Assembly: GCF_004886325.1 (NCBI RefSeq) | Contig: NZ_QXFN01000005.1 | Span: 62,001 to 126,000 of the forward strand | Direction of reading: 5' to 3' | DNA length: 64,000 nt | Source: Cellulomonas telluris | GTDB taxonomy: Bacteria > Actinomycetota > Actinomycetes > Actinomycetales > Cellulomonadaceae | Shown: positions 44,660 through 54,701 of the stretch, piece by piece | Layout: the number at the start of each line of letters is the position of its first letter | Position numbering within the stretch: position 1 is the stretch's first letter | Program-made: the position numbers and the translations under genes | Notes under the pieces: generated by a model | The model's database searches: none | What the model was told of the DNA's origin: nothing | Seen by the model: only the letters and a program-made list of their open reading frames with translations

Positions 44660-45250
44660 ATGGTGTCGTTCGGGGATCGCGCGCGCCGCTGGTGGGGGCG
44701 CGGACGGCCGAGGACGCGTGCCGAGGTGTCCGTCGCCCCGGTCGAGGACGGGGAGCTGCACGCCCGTGTGGCGGAGCTGCTGGCCCGGGAGCTGGGGTCC
44801 GCGGAGCAGGGCGCCGGCACGCCCGTCCCGGTCACACCGGCGCGCATCGCCGCGTGGATGACGGAGAACCGGTTCAGCTACTTCGTCGACAACGACGGGG
44901 ACCTGGGCGGCCTCTGGCGCGGCCGGCTCTTCTACTTCTTCCTGTTCGGCGAGCAGGCCGAGATCCTGCAGGTGCGGGGTCAGTGGCACCGCGAGCTCGC
45001 GATCGAGCGCCTCGAGGAGGTGCTCGACCTGTGCAACGAGTGGAACGCCGAGCGCATCTGGCCGAAGGCGTACGCGCGGGTGCGGGACAACGGGCGTGTC
45101 CACGTGGTCAGCGAGGTCGCGACCGACCTCGAGCACGGCGCGACGGACGCGCAGCTGAGCCAGATGCTGTTCTGCGGCCTGTCGACCGGCAGCATGCTCT
45201 TCGACGCGCTCGACGAGCGGTACCCGGACCCGGCGGGGGCGGCGCCGTGA
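44660..45250 (+). CDS. YbjN domain protein (first of two)
   Basis: A 196-residue protein with a basic N-terminal stretch (1-25) and a YbjN domain (about 55-185) recognisable by FVDNDGDLGGLWRG, EQAEILQVRGQWHRE, CNEWNAERIWPKAYARV and the C-terminal LFCGLSTGSMLFDALDE. YbjN domains resemble type III secretion chaperone folds and are thought to bind proteins; the bacterial function is unknown. It overlaps its paralogue as GTGA, so the two are translated together and may form a heterodimer. Confidence 0.85.
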   Translation: MVSFGDRARRWWGRGRPRTRAEVSVAPVEDGELHARVAELLARELGSAEQGAGTPVPVTPARIAAWMTENRFSYFVDNDGDLGGLWRGRLFYFFLFGEQAEILQVRGQWHRELAIERLEEVLDLCNEWNAERIWPKAYARVRDNGRVHVVSEVATDLEHGATDAQLSQMLFCGLSTGSMLFDALDERYPDPAGAAP

Positions 45251-45768
45251 GCGGGCCGGGCTGGCTGCTGCGCGTGCTCGGCGGGCTGCCCAAGCCGACG
45301 AAGCAGGGCCCCGTCGACGACGAGGTGCCGGCGCCGCTGACGCGCGACCGCGTGGCGGACTACCTCCTGGCGCGCGGCTACCGCTTCGTCGTGGACGAGG
45401 ACGGCGACCTCACCGGCACGTGGGACGGCAACCGCTTCTGGTTCCTGCTGCTGGGCGAGCAGGACGAGATCCTGCAGGTCCGGGGCCGGTGGCACCGGAC
45501 CCTCCCGCTCGAGCACCGGCGGGCGCTGGCGCTGGCGATCAACGACTGGAACCGCGAGCGGATCTGGCCCAAGGCGTACGTGCGCGAGGAGGACGGCGTG
45601 CTCGCCGTCTACGCGGAGGTGTCCGCGGACCTCGAGCCCGGCGTCACGGACGTGCAGCTCGCGCAGCTGCTGGCCTGCGGCCTCGGCACGGGCGTGCAGC
45701 TGTTCGCGGCCCTCGACCCCGTGGTGCCGGGCGAGCCCGGCAACGCGCCGGACGTGCCCGACAACTGA
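45247..45768 (+). CDS. YbjN domain protein (second of two)
   Basis: A 173-residue paralogue of the preceding protein: FVVDEDGDLTGTWDG, EQDEILQVRGRWHRT, INDWNRERIWPKAYV and LACGLGTGVQLFAALD align with the same blocks, roughly 45% identical by eye. The N-terminal basic stretch is shorter. The pair looks like an old tandem gene duplication, kept in step by a 4-base overlap. The function is unknown. A GC hairpin follows 37 bases after the stop. Confidence 0.85.
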   Translation: MSGPGWLLRVLGGLPKPTKQGPVDDEVPAPLTRDRVADYLLARGYRFVVDEDGDLTGTWDGNRFWFLLLGEQDEILQVRGRWHRTLPLEHRRALALAINDWNRERIWPKAYVREEDGVLAVYAEVSADLEPGVTDVQLAQLLACGLGTGVQLFAALDPVVPGEPGNAPDVPDN

Positions 45769-45805
45769 CGCCGTGCGGCTCGGTCGCGGCCGTGCGGCTC
45801 CGCGG

Positions 45806-45827
45806 GGCCGGCCCGGTCGGGCCGGCC
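45806..45827. terminator. terminator between the YbjN pair and miaB
   Basis: A perfect 9-bp GC stem (45806-45814 with 45819-45827) and 4-base loop between convergent genes. Confidence 0.65.
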
Positions 45828-45841
45828 GGGACCGGGGCACG

Positions 45842-47449
45842 TCAGCCGACGCGCAGCCCGACCGTCGGCAGCCCGAGCACGACCGGCCCGGCCGGCGCCG
45901 CGCCGGTGCCGCACCCGCCGCCCGACCCGCCGTGCGTGTGCTCCTCCGCGCCGGTGGCACGACGCTCCCACGCGTCACCGGCGCGCGTGCGCCGGACGGC
46001 GAACGACCCGCCCGTCAGCGCGGAGTCGGCGACGAGGTGGTGCGGTGCCGCGTGCGTCACCTCGACCGTGACGAGGTCGCCCGGACGCGGGGCGTCGGCG
46101 GGCGCGAGGCCGGCCGGCAGCGACAGGTGGACGAGACGGTTGTCGGCGGCCCGGCCGGACAGGCGGGCGGTCGCGCCGTCCTTGCGCCCCTCCCCCTCGG
46201 CGACGAGCACGTCGACGGTCCGCCCGACCTGCGCCTGGTTCTCCTCCCAGGAGATGCGCTCCTGCAGGGCGACGAGGCGCTCGTACCGCTCCTGCACGAC
46301 CTGCTTCGGCAGCTGGTCGGGCAGGCCCGCGGCGGGCGTGCCCGGCCGCGGGGAGTACTGGAACGTGAACGCGGACGAGAAGCGGGAGGCCTCGACGACA
46401 CGCAGCGTCTCCGCGAAGTCCTCCTCGGTCTCCCCGGGGAAGCCCACGATGATGTCGGTCGTGATCGCGGCGTCCGGGATGGCCGCGCGGACGCGGTCGA
46501 GGATGCCGAGGAAGCGGTCGGACCGGTACGAGCGGCGCATGGCCCGCAGGACGCGGTCCGAGCCGGACTGCAGCGGCATGTGCAGCTGCGGCATCACGGT
46601 GGGCGTCTCGGCCATCGCGTGGATGACGTCGTCGGTGAACGCCGCGGGGTGCGGCGACGTGAAGCGCAGCCGCTCCAGCCCGGGCACGGCGCCGGCCGCG
46701 CGCAGGAGCTTCGCGAACGCCTGCCGGTCGCCGAACTCCACGCCGTAGGAGTTGACGTTCTGCCCGAGCAGCGTGACCTCGATCGCGCCCTGCCCGACGA
46801 GCGCCTCGACCTCGGCGAGCACGTCGCCCGGACGCCGGTCGCGCTCCTTGCCGCGCAGGTGCGGGACGATGCAGAACGTGCACGTGTTGTTGCAGCCGAC
46901 GCTGATCGAGACCCAGCCCGCGTAGACGGACTCGCGGCGGGTCGGCAGCGTCGACGGGAAGACCTGCAGCGACTCGGCGATCTCGACCTCGGCGCGCGCG
47001 TTGTGCCGCGCGCGCTCCAGCAGCGTCGGCAGCACGTCGAGGTTGTGCGTGCCGAAGACGACGTCGACCCACGGGGCGCGCTCGACGATGCCGGCGCGGT
47101 CCTTCTGCGCGAGGCAGCCGCCCACGGCGATCTGCATGCCGGGACGCGCGCGCTTCTGCCCCGCGAGCCGGCCCAGGTTGCCGTACAGCTTGTCCGCGGC
47201 GTTCTCGCGGACCGCGCACGTGTTGATGACGATGACGTCGACGTCCTCGGCGGCGGCGTCCGCGGCGGTGGCGGGCACGTAGCCGGCCTCCTCGAGCATG
47301 CCGGCCATGTGCTCGGAGTCGTGCACGTTCATCTGGCACCCGAGCGTCTTCACCAGGTACGTGCGGGCCTGGTGCGGCGCGTCGACGGCGGGCGCGCCGG
47401 CGAGGGCGTCGGCGGGCGCGGCGAGCGGTGCGGGCAGGGTCGTGGACAT
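45842..47449 (-). CDS. miaB: tRNA-2-methylthio-N6-dimethylallyladenosine synthase
   Basis: A radical SAM methylthiotransferase that adds 2-methylthio to i6A37 of tRNA. The N-terminal cluster ligands are Cys38 (TLGCQMN), Cys78 (NTCAVRE) and Cys112 (GGCLAQ); the radical SAM cluster is C186-N-N-T-C190-T-F-C193; a TRAM domain follows (about 405-470). The 535-residue protein ends in a His/Gly/Cys-rich tail ([11 protein letters not shown]) not typical of the family. A TACCCT hexamer eight bases before the ATG suggests a near-leaderless transcript. It stands alone on its strand. Confidence 0.95.
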   Translation of the reverse strand: MSTTLPAPLAAPADALAGAPAVDAPHQARTYLVKTLGCQMNVHDSEHMAGMLEEAGYVPATAADAAAEDVDVIVINTCAVRENAADKLYGNLGRLAGQKRARPGMQIAVGGCLAQKDRAGIVERAPWVDVVFGTHNLDVLPTLLERARHNARAEVEIAESLQVFPSTLPTRRESVYAGWVSISVGCNNTCTFCIVPHLRGKERDRRPGDVLAEVEALVGQGAIEVTLLGQNVNSYGVEFGDRQAFAKLLRAAGAVPGLERLRFTSPHPAAFTDDVIHAMAETPTVMPQLHMPLQSGSDRVLRAMRRSYRSDRFLGILDRVRAAIPDAAITTDIIVGFPGETEEDFAETLRVVEASRFSSAFTFQYSPRPGTPAAGLPDQLPKQVVQERYERLVALQERISWEENQAQVGRTVDVLVAEGEGRKDGATARLSGRAADNRLVHLSLPAGLAPADAPRPGDLVTVEVTHAAPHHLVADSALTGGSFAVRRTRAGDAWERRATGAEEHTHGGSGGGCGTGAAPAGPVVLGLPTVGLRVG

Positions 47450-47536
47450 CGCCCACCAGGGTACGTCCGGCGCCCGGGCGCCTCCGACACGCCGCGCACG
47501 GCCGCACTCGCACGGGGCAGGACGTATGACCGGGAC

Positions 47537-47552
47537 GTTACGGGTTCGTGAC
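47537..47552 (+). promoter_or_regulatory. possible GlnR-type operator before gluA
   Basis: GTTAC (47537-47541) and GTGAC (47548-47552) are separated by six bases, the spacing of GlnR half-sites (GTnAC-N6-half-site) in other actinobacteria. It lies 33 bases upstream of the -10 sequence at 47585. Confidence 0.4.
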
Positions 47553-47584
47553 GTCGCCCCATGGCGTCCGCAACATCACCCCAA

Positions 47585-47590
47585 TAGGTT
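47585..47590 (+). promoter_or_regulatory. -10 hexamer, leaderless type, for gluA
   Basis: TAGGTT ends six bases before the ATG at 47597. The -35 region is not recognisable. Confidence 0.6.
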
Positions 47591-47596
47591 CGGGGG

Positions 47597-48388
47597 ATGG
47601 CCGACAGCGTGACCGCCGACCCCGCCGCCCCCTCGGCCACCCGCCCCACGGGTGACCCCCTCCTCGTCCTGTCCGGTGTGAACAAGCACTTCGGCAGCCT
47701 GCACGTGCTGCGTGACATCGACCTGACCGTGCACCGCGGCGAGGTCGTCGTCGTCATCGGGCCGTCCGGGAGCGGCAAGTCGACGCTCTGCCGGACGATC
47801 AACCGGCTCGAGACGATCGACTCCGGGACGATCACGATCGACGGCGAGCCGATCCCCGCCGAGGGTCGCGCGCTCGCCCGGCTGCGCGCCGACGTCGGCA
47901 TGGTGTTCCAGTCCTTCAACCTGTTCGCGCACAAGACGGTCCTGGAGAACGTCACGCTCGGTCAGGTGAAGGCCAAGAAGGTCAAGCCCGCGCAGGCGCG
48001 CACCACCGCGATGGAGCTGCTGGAGCGCGTCGGCGTGGCGAACCAGGCCGAGAAGTACCCCGCGCAGCTCTCCGGCGGGCAGCAGCAGCGCGTCGCGATC
48101 GCCCGTGCGCTCGCGATGAAGCCGAAGGCGCTGCTCTTCGACGAGCCGACGTCCGCGCTCGACCCCGAGATGATCAACGAGGTCCTCGACGTCATGGTCG
48201 GCCTCGCGCGCGACGGCATGACGATGGTCGTCGTCACGCACGAGATGGGCTTCGCCCGGCGCGCCGCCCAGCGCGTCGTCTTCATGGACGCCGGCCAGGT
48301 CGTCGAGGAGGCAGACCCGGAGACGTTCTTCACCGCACCCCGCAGCGAGCGGGCCCGCGACTTCCTGTCCAAGATCCTCACCCACTGA
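47597..48388 (+). CDS. gluA: amino acid (glutamate-type) ABC transporter, ATP-binding protein
   Basis: A 263-residue ATPase of the polar amino acid uptake family, with Walker A GPSGSGKS (55-62), Q-loop VFQSFNLF, signature LSGGQQQR, Walker B LLFDEPTSALDP and switch His in VVVTHEMGFA. An N-terminal extension of about 20 residues precedes the ABC core. With the lipoprotein and the two permeases that follow, it matches gluABCD of Corynebacterium, a glutamate importer. The ATG start is supported by the adjacent leaderless-type hexamer. The substrate is assigned by operon similarity. Confidence 0.93.
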   Translation: MADSVTADPAAPSATRPTGDPLLVLSGVNKHFGSLHVLRDIDLTVHRGEVVVVIGPSGSGKSTLCRTINRLETIDSGTITIDGEPIPAEGRALARLRADVGMVFQSFNLFAHKTVLENVTLGQVKAKKVKPAQARTTAMELLERVGVANQAEKYPAQLSGGQQQRVAIARALAMKPKALLFDEPTSALDPEMINEVLDVMVGLARDGMTMVVVTHEMGFARRAAQRVVFMDAGQVVEEADPETFFTAPRSERARDFLSKILTH

Positions 48389-48395
48389 CGCGGAC

Positions 48396-48414
48396 CGCGG
48401 GCGACCGGCCCGCG
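48396..48414 (+). terminator. small hairpin between gluA and gluB
   Basis: A 7-bp GC stem with a 5-base loop 8 bases after the gluA stop, within a 108-base gap. It may protect or partly end the transcript before gluB. Confidence 0.35.
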
Positions 48415-48496
48415 CCTCCCGCACCGCCGGCACGACACGCCGCACCCGTCCCGACCGGTGGCGCCACCCGCGCCCCCGCGACCGAAGGAGAAGCAC

Positions 48497-49387
48497 ATGC
48501 GATCCGCTCGCACCGGGCTCGTCGCCCTGCTGTCCGCGTCCACGCTCGCCCTCGCCGCCTGCTCCGGCGGCGGTGACGCCGGCGGGGAGGAGACCGAGGA
48601 CACCGCCGGCGGCGGTACCGAGACGGCCGCCGCCGACTTCCCCGAGGGCTCGACGATGGCCAGCCTCGCCGAGGAGGGGTCCATCACGATCGGCACGAAG
48701 TTCGACCAGCCGCTGTTCGGGCTCCGCGGTCCCGACGGGAACCCGACCGGCTTCGACGTCGAGATCGGCAAGATCATCGCCGGCAAGCTGGGCATCGCCG
48801 AGGACGACATCGAGTGGGTGGAGACCGTCTCCGCGAACCGCGAGCCGTTCATCCAGTCGGGCCAGGTCGACATCGTCATCGCGACGTACACGATCAACGA
48901 CACCCGCAAGGAGGTCGTCTCGTTCGCGGGCCCGTACTACGTGGCGGGCCAGTCGATCCTGACCCTGGCGGACAACGAGGACATCCAGGGGCCCGACGAC
49001 CTCGCGGGCAAGCGCGTCTGCACCGTGTCCGGCTCGACGCCCGAGGCGAACCTCATCGAGAACTACCCCGAGGCCGAGGTCCAGGCTCTCCAGGCCTACT
49101 CCGACTGCATCGAGCCGCTGCGCAACGGGCAGGTCGACGCGATCAGCACCGACAACGTCATCCTCGCCGGCTTCGCCGCGCAGAACCCCGACCTGGAGGT
49201 CCGCGGCGAGCCGTTCACCGAGGAGCCGTACGGCATCGGCCTGGCGCTCGACGACACCGACTTCCGCATGTGGATCAACGACGTCCTCGAGGAGAGCTTC
49301 GAGGACGGCAGCTGGCAGGAGGCATGGGAGGAGACGGCGGGCACCGTGCTGCCGACCCCGGAGCCGCCGGCCGTCGACCGCTACTGA
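48497..49387 (+). CDS. gluB: amino acid (glutamate-type) ABC transporter, substrate-binding lipoprotein
   Basis: A 296-residue extracellular solute-binding protein. The lipobox LAAC puts the lipid-modified Cys at 22, followed by a Gly/Glu-rich tether (23-47) and the SBP family 3 fold (ITIGTKFDQPLFGLRGPDGN, GFDVEIGKIIAGKLG, REPFIQSGQVDIVIATYTIN, GKRVCTVSGSTPEANL). The charged ligand residues fit glutamate or aspartate but cannot be assigned firmly. The ATG follows GAAGGAG. Hairpins on both sides could raise the level of this protein relative to the permeases, as is common for binding proteins. Confidence 0.92.
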   Translation: MRSARTGLVALLSASTLALAACSGGGDAGGEETEDTAGGGTETAAADFPEGSTMASLAEEGSITIGTKFDQPLFGLRGPDGNPTGFDVEIGKIIAGKLGIAEDDIEWVETVSANREPFIQSGQVDIVIATYTINDTRKEVVSFAGPYYVAGQSILTLADNEDIQGPDDLAGKRVCTVSGSTPEANLIENYPEAEVQALQAYSDCIEPLRNGQVDAISTDNVILAGFAAQNPDLEVRGEPFTEEPYGIGLALDDTDFRMWINDVLEESFEDGSWQEAWEETAGTVLPTPEPPAVDRY

Positions 49388-49394
49388 CACCCAC

Positions 49395-49428
49395 CGGCCG
49401 GGGGCGGGCGCACGTCCGCCCCCGGCCG
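49395..49428 (+). terminator. intercistronic hairpin after gluB
   Basis: A 13-bp perfect stem (49395-49407 with 49416-49428) and 8-base loop, 7 bases past the gluB stop and 116 bases before gluC. It probably acts as a leaky terminator or RNA stabiliser that lowers gluCD expression. Confidence 0.6.
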
Positions 49429-49544
49429 TGACCTGCGCGGGCCGGCGCACATCGCGCCGGCCCGCGCGACGGTTCGTGCGGTGCCGTCGCCCCCTGCGGC
49501 CGCCACCTCACCAGCCGCCTCGACGCCCCACCCCCGGAGGACGT

Positions 49545-50201
49545 GTGGACCCCTCGGTCATCGCGGACAACATGCCGGCGTTCCTCGCCGGCTTCCGTCT
49601 GAGCCTGCAGCTGACGCTCGTGGCCGGCGCTGGTGCGCTCGTCGTCGGCGCCCTCGTCGCGATGCTGCGCGTGTCACCCCTCGGCTCGCTGCGCGCGTTC
49701 GGCGCCGTCTACACCGAGCTGCTGCGCAACACTCCGCTCACGCTCGTCTTCTTCTTCACGGTCTACGTGCTGCCGCAGTTCACGCCGTTCCGGTTCTTCG
49801 GCTACGCGGCCGCCGTGCTGGCGCTGACGCTCTACACGTCGGCGTTCGTGGCGGAGGCGGTCCGGTCGGGCATCAACTCCGTCGGCGTCGGCCAGGCCGA
49901 GGCGGCACGCGCGATCGGTCTGACGTTCGGCCAGACCCTCACGTCGGTGGTGCTCCCGCAGGCCGTGCGCTCGGTGATCCCGCCGCTGATCAACGTCATC
50001 ATCGCTCTGGCGAAGAACACGTCCGTCGCGGCCGGCTTCGCCGTCGTGGAGCTCATGGCGACCGGCCGCCGGCTCGCGCAGGGCAACCCTGGTGAGTCGA
50101 TCATGGTTCTCGTCGGCGTCGCGCTGTTCTACCTCGTCATCACCATCCCCGCCGGCCAGCTGGCCGGCGCCCTCGAGCGGAGGGTGGCGTTCGCCCGATG
50201 A
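49545..50201 (+). CDS. gluC: amino acid (glutamate-type) ABC transporter, permease
   Basis: A 218-residue membrane protein with about five helices and the EAA loop EAARAIGLTFGQTLTSVVLPQA that contacts the ATPase. It belongs to the His/Glu/Gln permease family (YTELLRNTPLTLVFFF). The GTG at 49545 lies five bases after CGGAGGA and gives the family N-terminus (FLAGFRLSLQLTLVAG); the upstream open frame is a proline/arginine-rich shadow. It pairs with gluD, which starts within its stop codon (ATGA). Confidence 0.92.
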   Translation: MDPSVIADNMPAFLAGFRLSLQLTLVAGAGALVVGALVAMLRVSPLGSLRAFGAVYTELLRNTPLTLVFFFTVYVLPQFTPFRFFGYAAAVLALTLYTSAFVAEAVRSGINSVGVGQAEAARAIGLTFGQTLTSVVLPQAVRSVIPPLINVIIALAKNTSVAAGFAVVELMATGRRLAQGNPGESIMVLVGVALFYLVITIPAGQLAGALERRVAFAR

Positions 50202-51073
50202 GCTCCGTCCTGTACGACGTCCCCGGCCCGGCGACCCGCCGTCGTGAGCGCATCGGCTCCGTCGTCGCCGGCCTCCTGGTGCTCGCCCTCCTCGGCGCCG
50301 GCGCCTGGTACGCCGCCGGCCGCGGCGTCTTCGAACCCGAGCGGTGGGCGGTGCTCCACGACCCGCCCATGGGTCAGTCCGCCGCCGACGTGTGGCGGAG
50401 CCTGCTCGTCACGGGCCTCGGCGCGACGCTTCGCGCCGCCGCGCTCGCAGCGCCCCTCGCCCTGCTGCTCGGCCTGCTCCTGGCGGTCTTGCGGACGACG
50501 CGCATCGCGTCGCTGCGCTGGATCGCCACCGCGGTGATCGAGCTGTTCCGGGGCCTGCCCGTGCTCCTCGTCATGCTGTTCGCGCTGCTCGCGTTCGGGT
50601 GGGACGCCTTCAGCGCGGTCGTGTTCGGCCTCGTCGTCTACAACATGGCGATCATCGCCGAGATCGTCCGCGCCGGTCTCGCCGCGCTGCCCAAGGGGCA
50701 GACCGAGGCGGGCCTCGCGGTCGGCTTGAGCCGCTCGCAGACGCTGCGGATCGTGCTGCTCCCCCAGGCGCTGCGCATGATGCTGCCGAGCCTGGTCGCC
50801 CAGCTCGTGGTGCTGCTCAAGGACTCGTCGCTCGGGTTCATCGTCGGCTACGAGGAGCTGCTCAAGACCATCCAGAACAACACCTACTTCTTCGGCAACG
50901 CCTCGCTCGTCGCGCTGTTCGCGGTGGGCGCGGGCGTCTACCTCCTCGTGAACATCACGCTCTCCCAGCTCGCACTGCGCCTGCAGGGCCGCTCGCGGCG
51001 CACGGCGGCACCGGCGGTCGTCACCGCGCCCGTGGCCGACGGCGCGTCGGGGGCCCCGCACATCACCCCGTGA
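50198..51073 (+). CDS. gluD: amino acid (glutamate-type) ABC transporter, permease
   Basis: A 291-residue permease partner of GluC. An extra N-terminal helix (about 19-40) precedes the common core; the EAA loop is EAGLAVGLSRSQTLRIVLLPQA, and ELFRGLPVLLVMLFALLAF is the family substrate-path segment. A 30-residue hydrophilic tail ends the protein. The start overlaps the gluC stop by four bases. It is the last gene of the operon, with a terminator 40 bases downstream. Confidence 0.92.
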   Translation: MSSVLYDVPGPATRRRERIGSVVAGLLVLALLGAGAWYAAGRGVFEPERWAVLHDPPMGQSAADVWRSLLVTGLGATLRAAALAAPLALLLGLLLAVLRTTRIASLRWIATAVIELFRGLPVLLVMLFALLAFGWDAFSAVVFGLVVYNMAIIAEIVRAGLAALPKGQTEAGLAVGLSRSQTLRIVLLPQALRMMLPSLVAQLVVLLKDSSLGFIVGYEELLKTIQNNTYFFGNASLVALFAVGAGVYLLVNITLSQLALRLQGRSRRTAAPAVVTAPVADGASGAPHITP

Positions 51074-51112
51074 CGCGGCTGCGACGCCGATCGGGGTGTC
51101 GCGGCAGCACGA

Positions 51113-51160
51113 CGACGAGGGCCGGGAGCGCTGTCGAGGCAGCGTTGCCGGCCCTCGTCG
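51113..51160. terminator. bidirectional terminator between gluD and rny
   Basis: A 13-bp perfect outer stem (51113-51125 with 51148-51160) around an inner GCGCTG/CAGCGT stem, between convergent genes. Confidence 0.85.
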
Positions 51161-51176
51161 CGTGGACCGCGGGCGA

Positions 51177-52709
51177 TCAGCCGGCGGTGGCGCTCGCCCG
51201 CAGCTCGCGCACGACGGTGACCTTGATCTCGCCCGGGTAGGTGAGGTCGGACTCGATGTGCCGGGCGATCGCGGTCGCGAGCTGCGGCAGGTCGCGGTCG
51301 GTCACGCGGTCCGGCTCGACGACGACGCGCACCTCGCGGCCGGCCGCCATCGCCAGGGCCCGACGGACGCCGTCGTGCTCGGCCACGAGCGCCTCGAGGC
51401 TGCCCATGCGCTCGACGTACTGGTCGACGTCCTGGCGGCGGGCCGCCGGGCGGGACGCGGAGATCGCGTCCGCGACCTGCACGAGCACGGCCTCGATCGT
51501 CGCCGGCGGCACCTCGTCGTGGTGTGCGGCGATCGCGTTCACGACGGCGTCCGACTCGCCGCACCGGCGGGCGAGGTCCGCGCCCACAGCGGCGTGCGTG
51601 CCGCGGACCTCCGCGGTCAGCGCCTTGCCGACGTCGTGCAGGAACGCGCCGCGCCGGGCGACCTCGACGTCGGCGCCGATCTCCGCCGCCATGGCGGCGG
51701 CCGCCTGCGCGCTCTCCACGAGGTGCTCGAGGACGTTCTGCCCGTAGGACGTGCGCAGCCGCAGCCGCCCCATCGTGCGGACCAGGTCGGGGTGCAGCCG
51801 CTCGACGCCGGCGCGCTCGGCCGCGTCGTGGCCCGCGGCGTCGTGCCGCTCCTCGGCGCCGGCGAGGGCGTCGGCGTACGCCGCCTCGATGCGCTGCGGG
51901 TGGATGCGCCCGTCGGCCATGAGCGCCTCGAGGGCGACCTGCGCGACCTCGCGCCGCTCCGCGTCGAAGCAGGACAGGACGACGGAGTCCGGGGTCTCGT
52001 CGATGAGCACGTTGACGCCGGTGAGGGCCTCGAAGTGGCGGATGTTGCGCCCCTCCTTGCCGATGATCCGGCCCTTCATCTCGTCGGAGGGCAGGGGCAG
52101 GATCGTCACGACGTGCTGGGCGCTCGTCGGGACGGCGAGCCGCTGCACGGCGGCGCTGACGATGCGCCGAGCGCGCGCCTCGGCCGTCCGCCGGGCCGCG
52201 GCCTCGGCGCGCCGCACCTGGGCGGCGGCGTCGTTCGCCGCCTGGTCCGCGATGCGACGGGTGAGCTCGGCGCGGGCCTCCTCCTCGGTCAGGCCGCTCG
52301 AGGCCTCGAGCTCCTGGCGCGCCTGCTCGCGCGCGGCCGCGAGCCGCTCGTTGGCGGCGCGCTCGGCGTCCGCGAGCGTGCGCGCGGCGGTGCGCTCCGC
52401 CTTGTCCACGGCGCGGGCGCCGACTCGCTGCGCCTCGGCGAGGGCGTCCGCCTCGCTGCGGGTCCGGCGCTCGAGCTCGACCAGCTCGGTGCGCTCGGCG
52501 GCCAGCTCCCGCTCGCGGTCGACGGTGCGCTGGTGGCGTCGCTCGGCGTCGGCGAGCAGGGCGCGCGCCTCGTCCTTGATCCGTGCGACGTCCTCCGCCG
52601 CCTGCCGGCGCTGCGCGTCGGCCTCGCGCCGTGCGACGAGCACGAGGACGAGCGCCACGAGGCACGCGCCGAGCAGCCCTACGACGGTGACGATCGGTGC
52701 CTGCTCCAC
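51177..52709 (-). CDS. rny: ribonuclease Y
   Basis: A membrane-anchored endoribonuclease that starts mRNA decay. The 510 residues comprise a membrane helix (about 7-26), a long Ala/Arg/Glu-rich coiled coil (about 28-195), a KH RNA-binding domain (ILPLPSDEMKGRIIGKEGRN) and an HD domain with the metal-binding His-Asp in AFLHDVGKALTAE plus AIAAHHDEV. Many actinobacteria rely on RNase E/G, but Micrococcales often encode this enzyme beside recA. The GTG start is preceded by GGGAGGG. It ends at the terminator shared with gluD. Confidence 0.94.
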   Translation of the reverse strand: MEQAPIVTVVGLLGACLVALVLVLVARREADAQRRQAAEDVARIKDEARALLADAERRHQRTVDRERELAAERTELVELERRTRSEADALAEAQRVGARAVDKAERTAARTLADAERAANERLAAAREQARQELEASSGLTEEEARAELTRRIADQAANDAAAQVRRAEAAARRTAEARARRIVSAAVQRLAVPTSAQHVVTILPLPSDEMKGRIIGKEGRNIRHFEALTGVNVLIDETPDSVVLSCFDAERREVAQVALEALMADGRIHPQRIEAAYADALAGAEERHDAAGHDAAERAGVERLHPDLVRTMGRLRLRTSYGQNVLEHLVESAQAAAAMAAEIGADVEVARRGAFLHDVGKALTAEVRGTHAAVGADLARRCGESDAVVNAIAAHHDEVPPATIEAVLVQVADAISASRPAARRQDVDQYVERMGSLEALVAEHDGVRRALAMAAGREVRVVVEPDRVTDRDLPQLATAIARHIESDLTYPGEIKVTVVRELRASATAG

Positions 52710-52865
52710 GCGCCCTCCCGGACCGGCCGGCCGGGTGCCGACGGGTGATCCATTCTCGCGCAGGTCACGGCGCCGACCGGCCCACCGGACGCCCGCGCGT
52801 CGGGCGTACGGACGACGTGCGCACCGGCGCCGTACCGGCGGCCGCGCACCGGGCCGGCGTCCGCG

Positions 52866-53503
52866 TCAGCCCTCGGCCTCCGACCAGTCGGGACCGTCGC
52901 CGTCGGCCCCCTCGGCGGCGAGCGCCTCCCGGACCAGGCGACTCACCAGGCCGGGCGGGTAGCCCTTGCGGGCGAGTGCGGCGTAGGTGCGTCTCACCCG
53001 CACGTCGGTCTCGAGGGACGCGGTGGCGCGCAACTTCTTCTCGACGAGCGCACGCGCGGCCTGCTCCTCGTCGTCGCCGTCGACCTCCTCGAGCGCGGCC
53101 GCCGCCGTCTCGTCGTCGATGCCCTTGCGGCGCAGCTCCGTGCCGAGCGCCCGACGCGACAGCCCCCGTTCGCGGTGCCGTGAGCGCACGAGCATGCGCG
53201 CGTACTCCTCGTCGTCGACCAGCCCCACCTCCGTGAAGCGGTCCAGCACGTGCGCCGCCACGTCGGAGGGCACGTCGCGCTTCGCGAGCGCCTCCTCGAG
53301 CTGCGCACGGCTGCGCGGGGCGCCGGTCAGCAGGCGCAGGACGATCGCACGCGCGACCTGCTCCGGATCGGGCTCGGGGTCGACGGCCGCCGTCCCGCCC
53401 TCGGGTGGCTCGGGGGCGGGCCGCCCGCGGCGTCGTGCCGCCGCGGGCCGCCCGCGGCGTCGTGCCGCCGCGGGCCGCCCGGTCCCCTCGCCCGTCCGCG
53501 GGC

Positions 53504-53507
<4 letters not shown>
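52866..53507 (-). CDS. recX: regulatory protein RecX with AT-hook-like N-terminal repeats; start codon probably CTG
   Basis: RecX binds RecA filaments and limits their activity. The conserved core, built of three-helix repeats, begins [20 protein letters not shown] and continues through [20 protein letters not shown] and [17 protein letters not shown]. The first GTG in this frame, at 53273, would delete the first helical repeat. Upstream in frame to the recA stop there is no ATG, GTG or TTG; the best candidate is CTG 53507, which overlaps the recA stop as CTGA with GAGG seven bases before it, giving 213 residues. Residues 9-31 repeat GRPAAARRR, forming RGRP cores as in AT-hooks. The start is inferred. 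Confidence 0.75.
53417..53481. repeat. 27-bp tandem repeat in the recX 5' coding region
   Basis: A 27-bp unit is repeated twice exactly with a further partial copy. It encodes the nine residues GRPAAARRR in the RecX frame. Being a multiple of three, copy number can change without breaking the frame. Confidence 0.85.
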
Positions 53508-54529
<1,022 letters not shown>

Positions 54530-54701
54530 GTCTACCTCGTCGTCTCGAGCAGCGTCGCGCTGCACCTGCGGGGACTGGTCCTTGAGTCGCAGGCGACGCT
54601 ATGCCCGACCACCGACATCCCGGCCGGACGCCCCCGCGGCCCGTGGACGACAGGACATCGGCCTCGGGGTGGGGACGGCTCGGCCGTCGTCACCTGCCCC
54701 C

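Noticed and set aside
52994-53308. Alternative frame for recX starting near 53308
   Set aside because: It gives an Arg/Ser/Thr-rich sequence with no RecX helices; the conserved helices lie in the frame ending at 52866.
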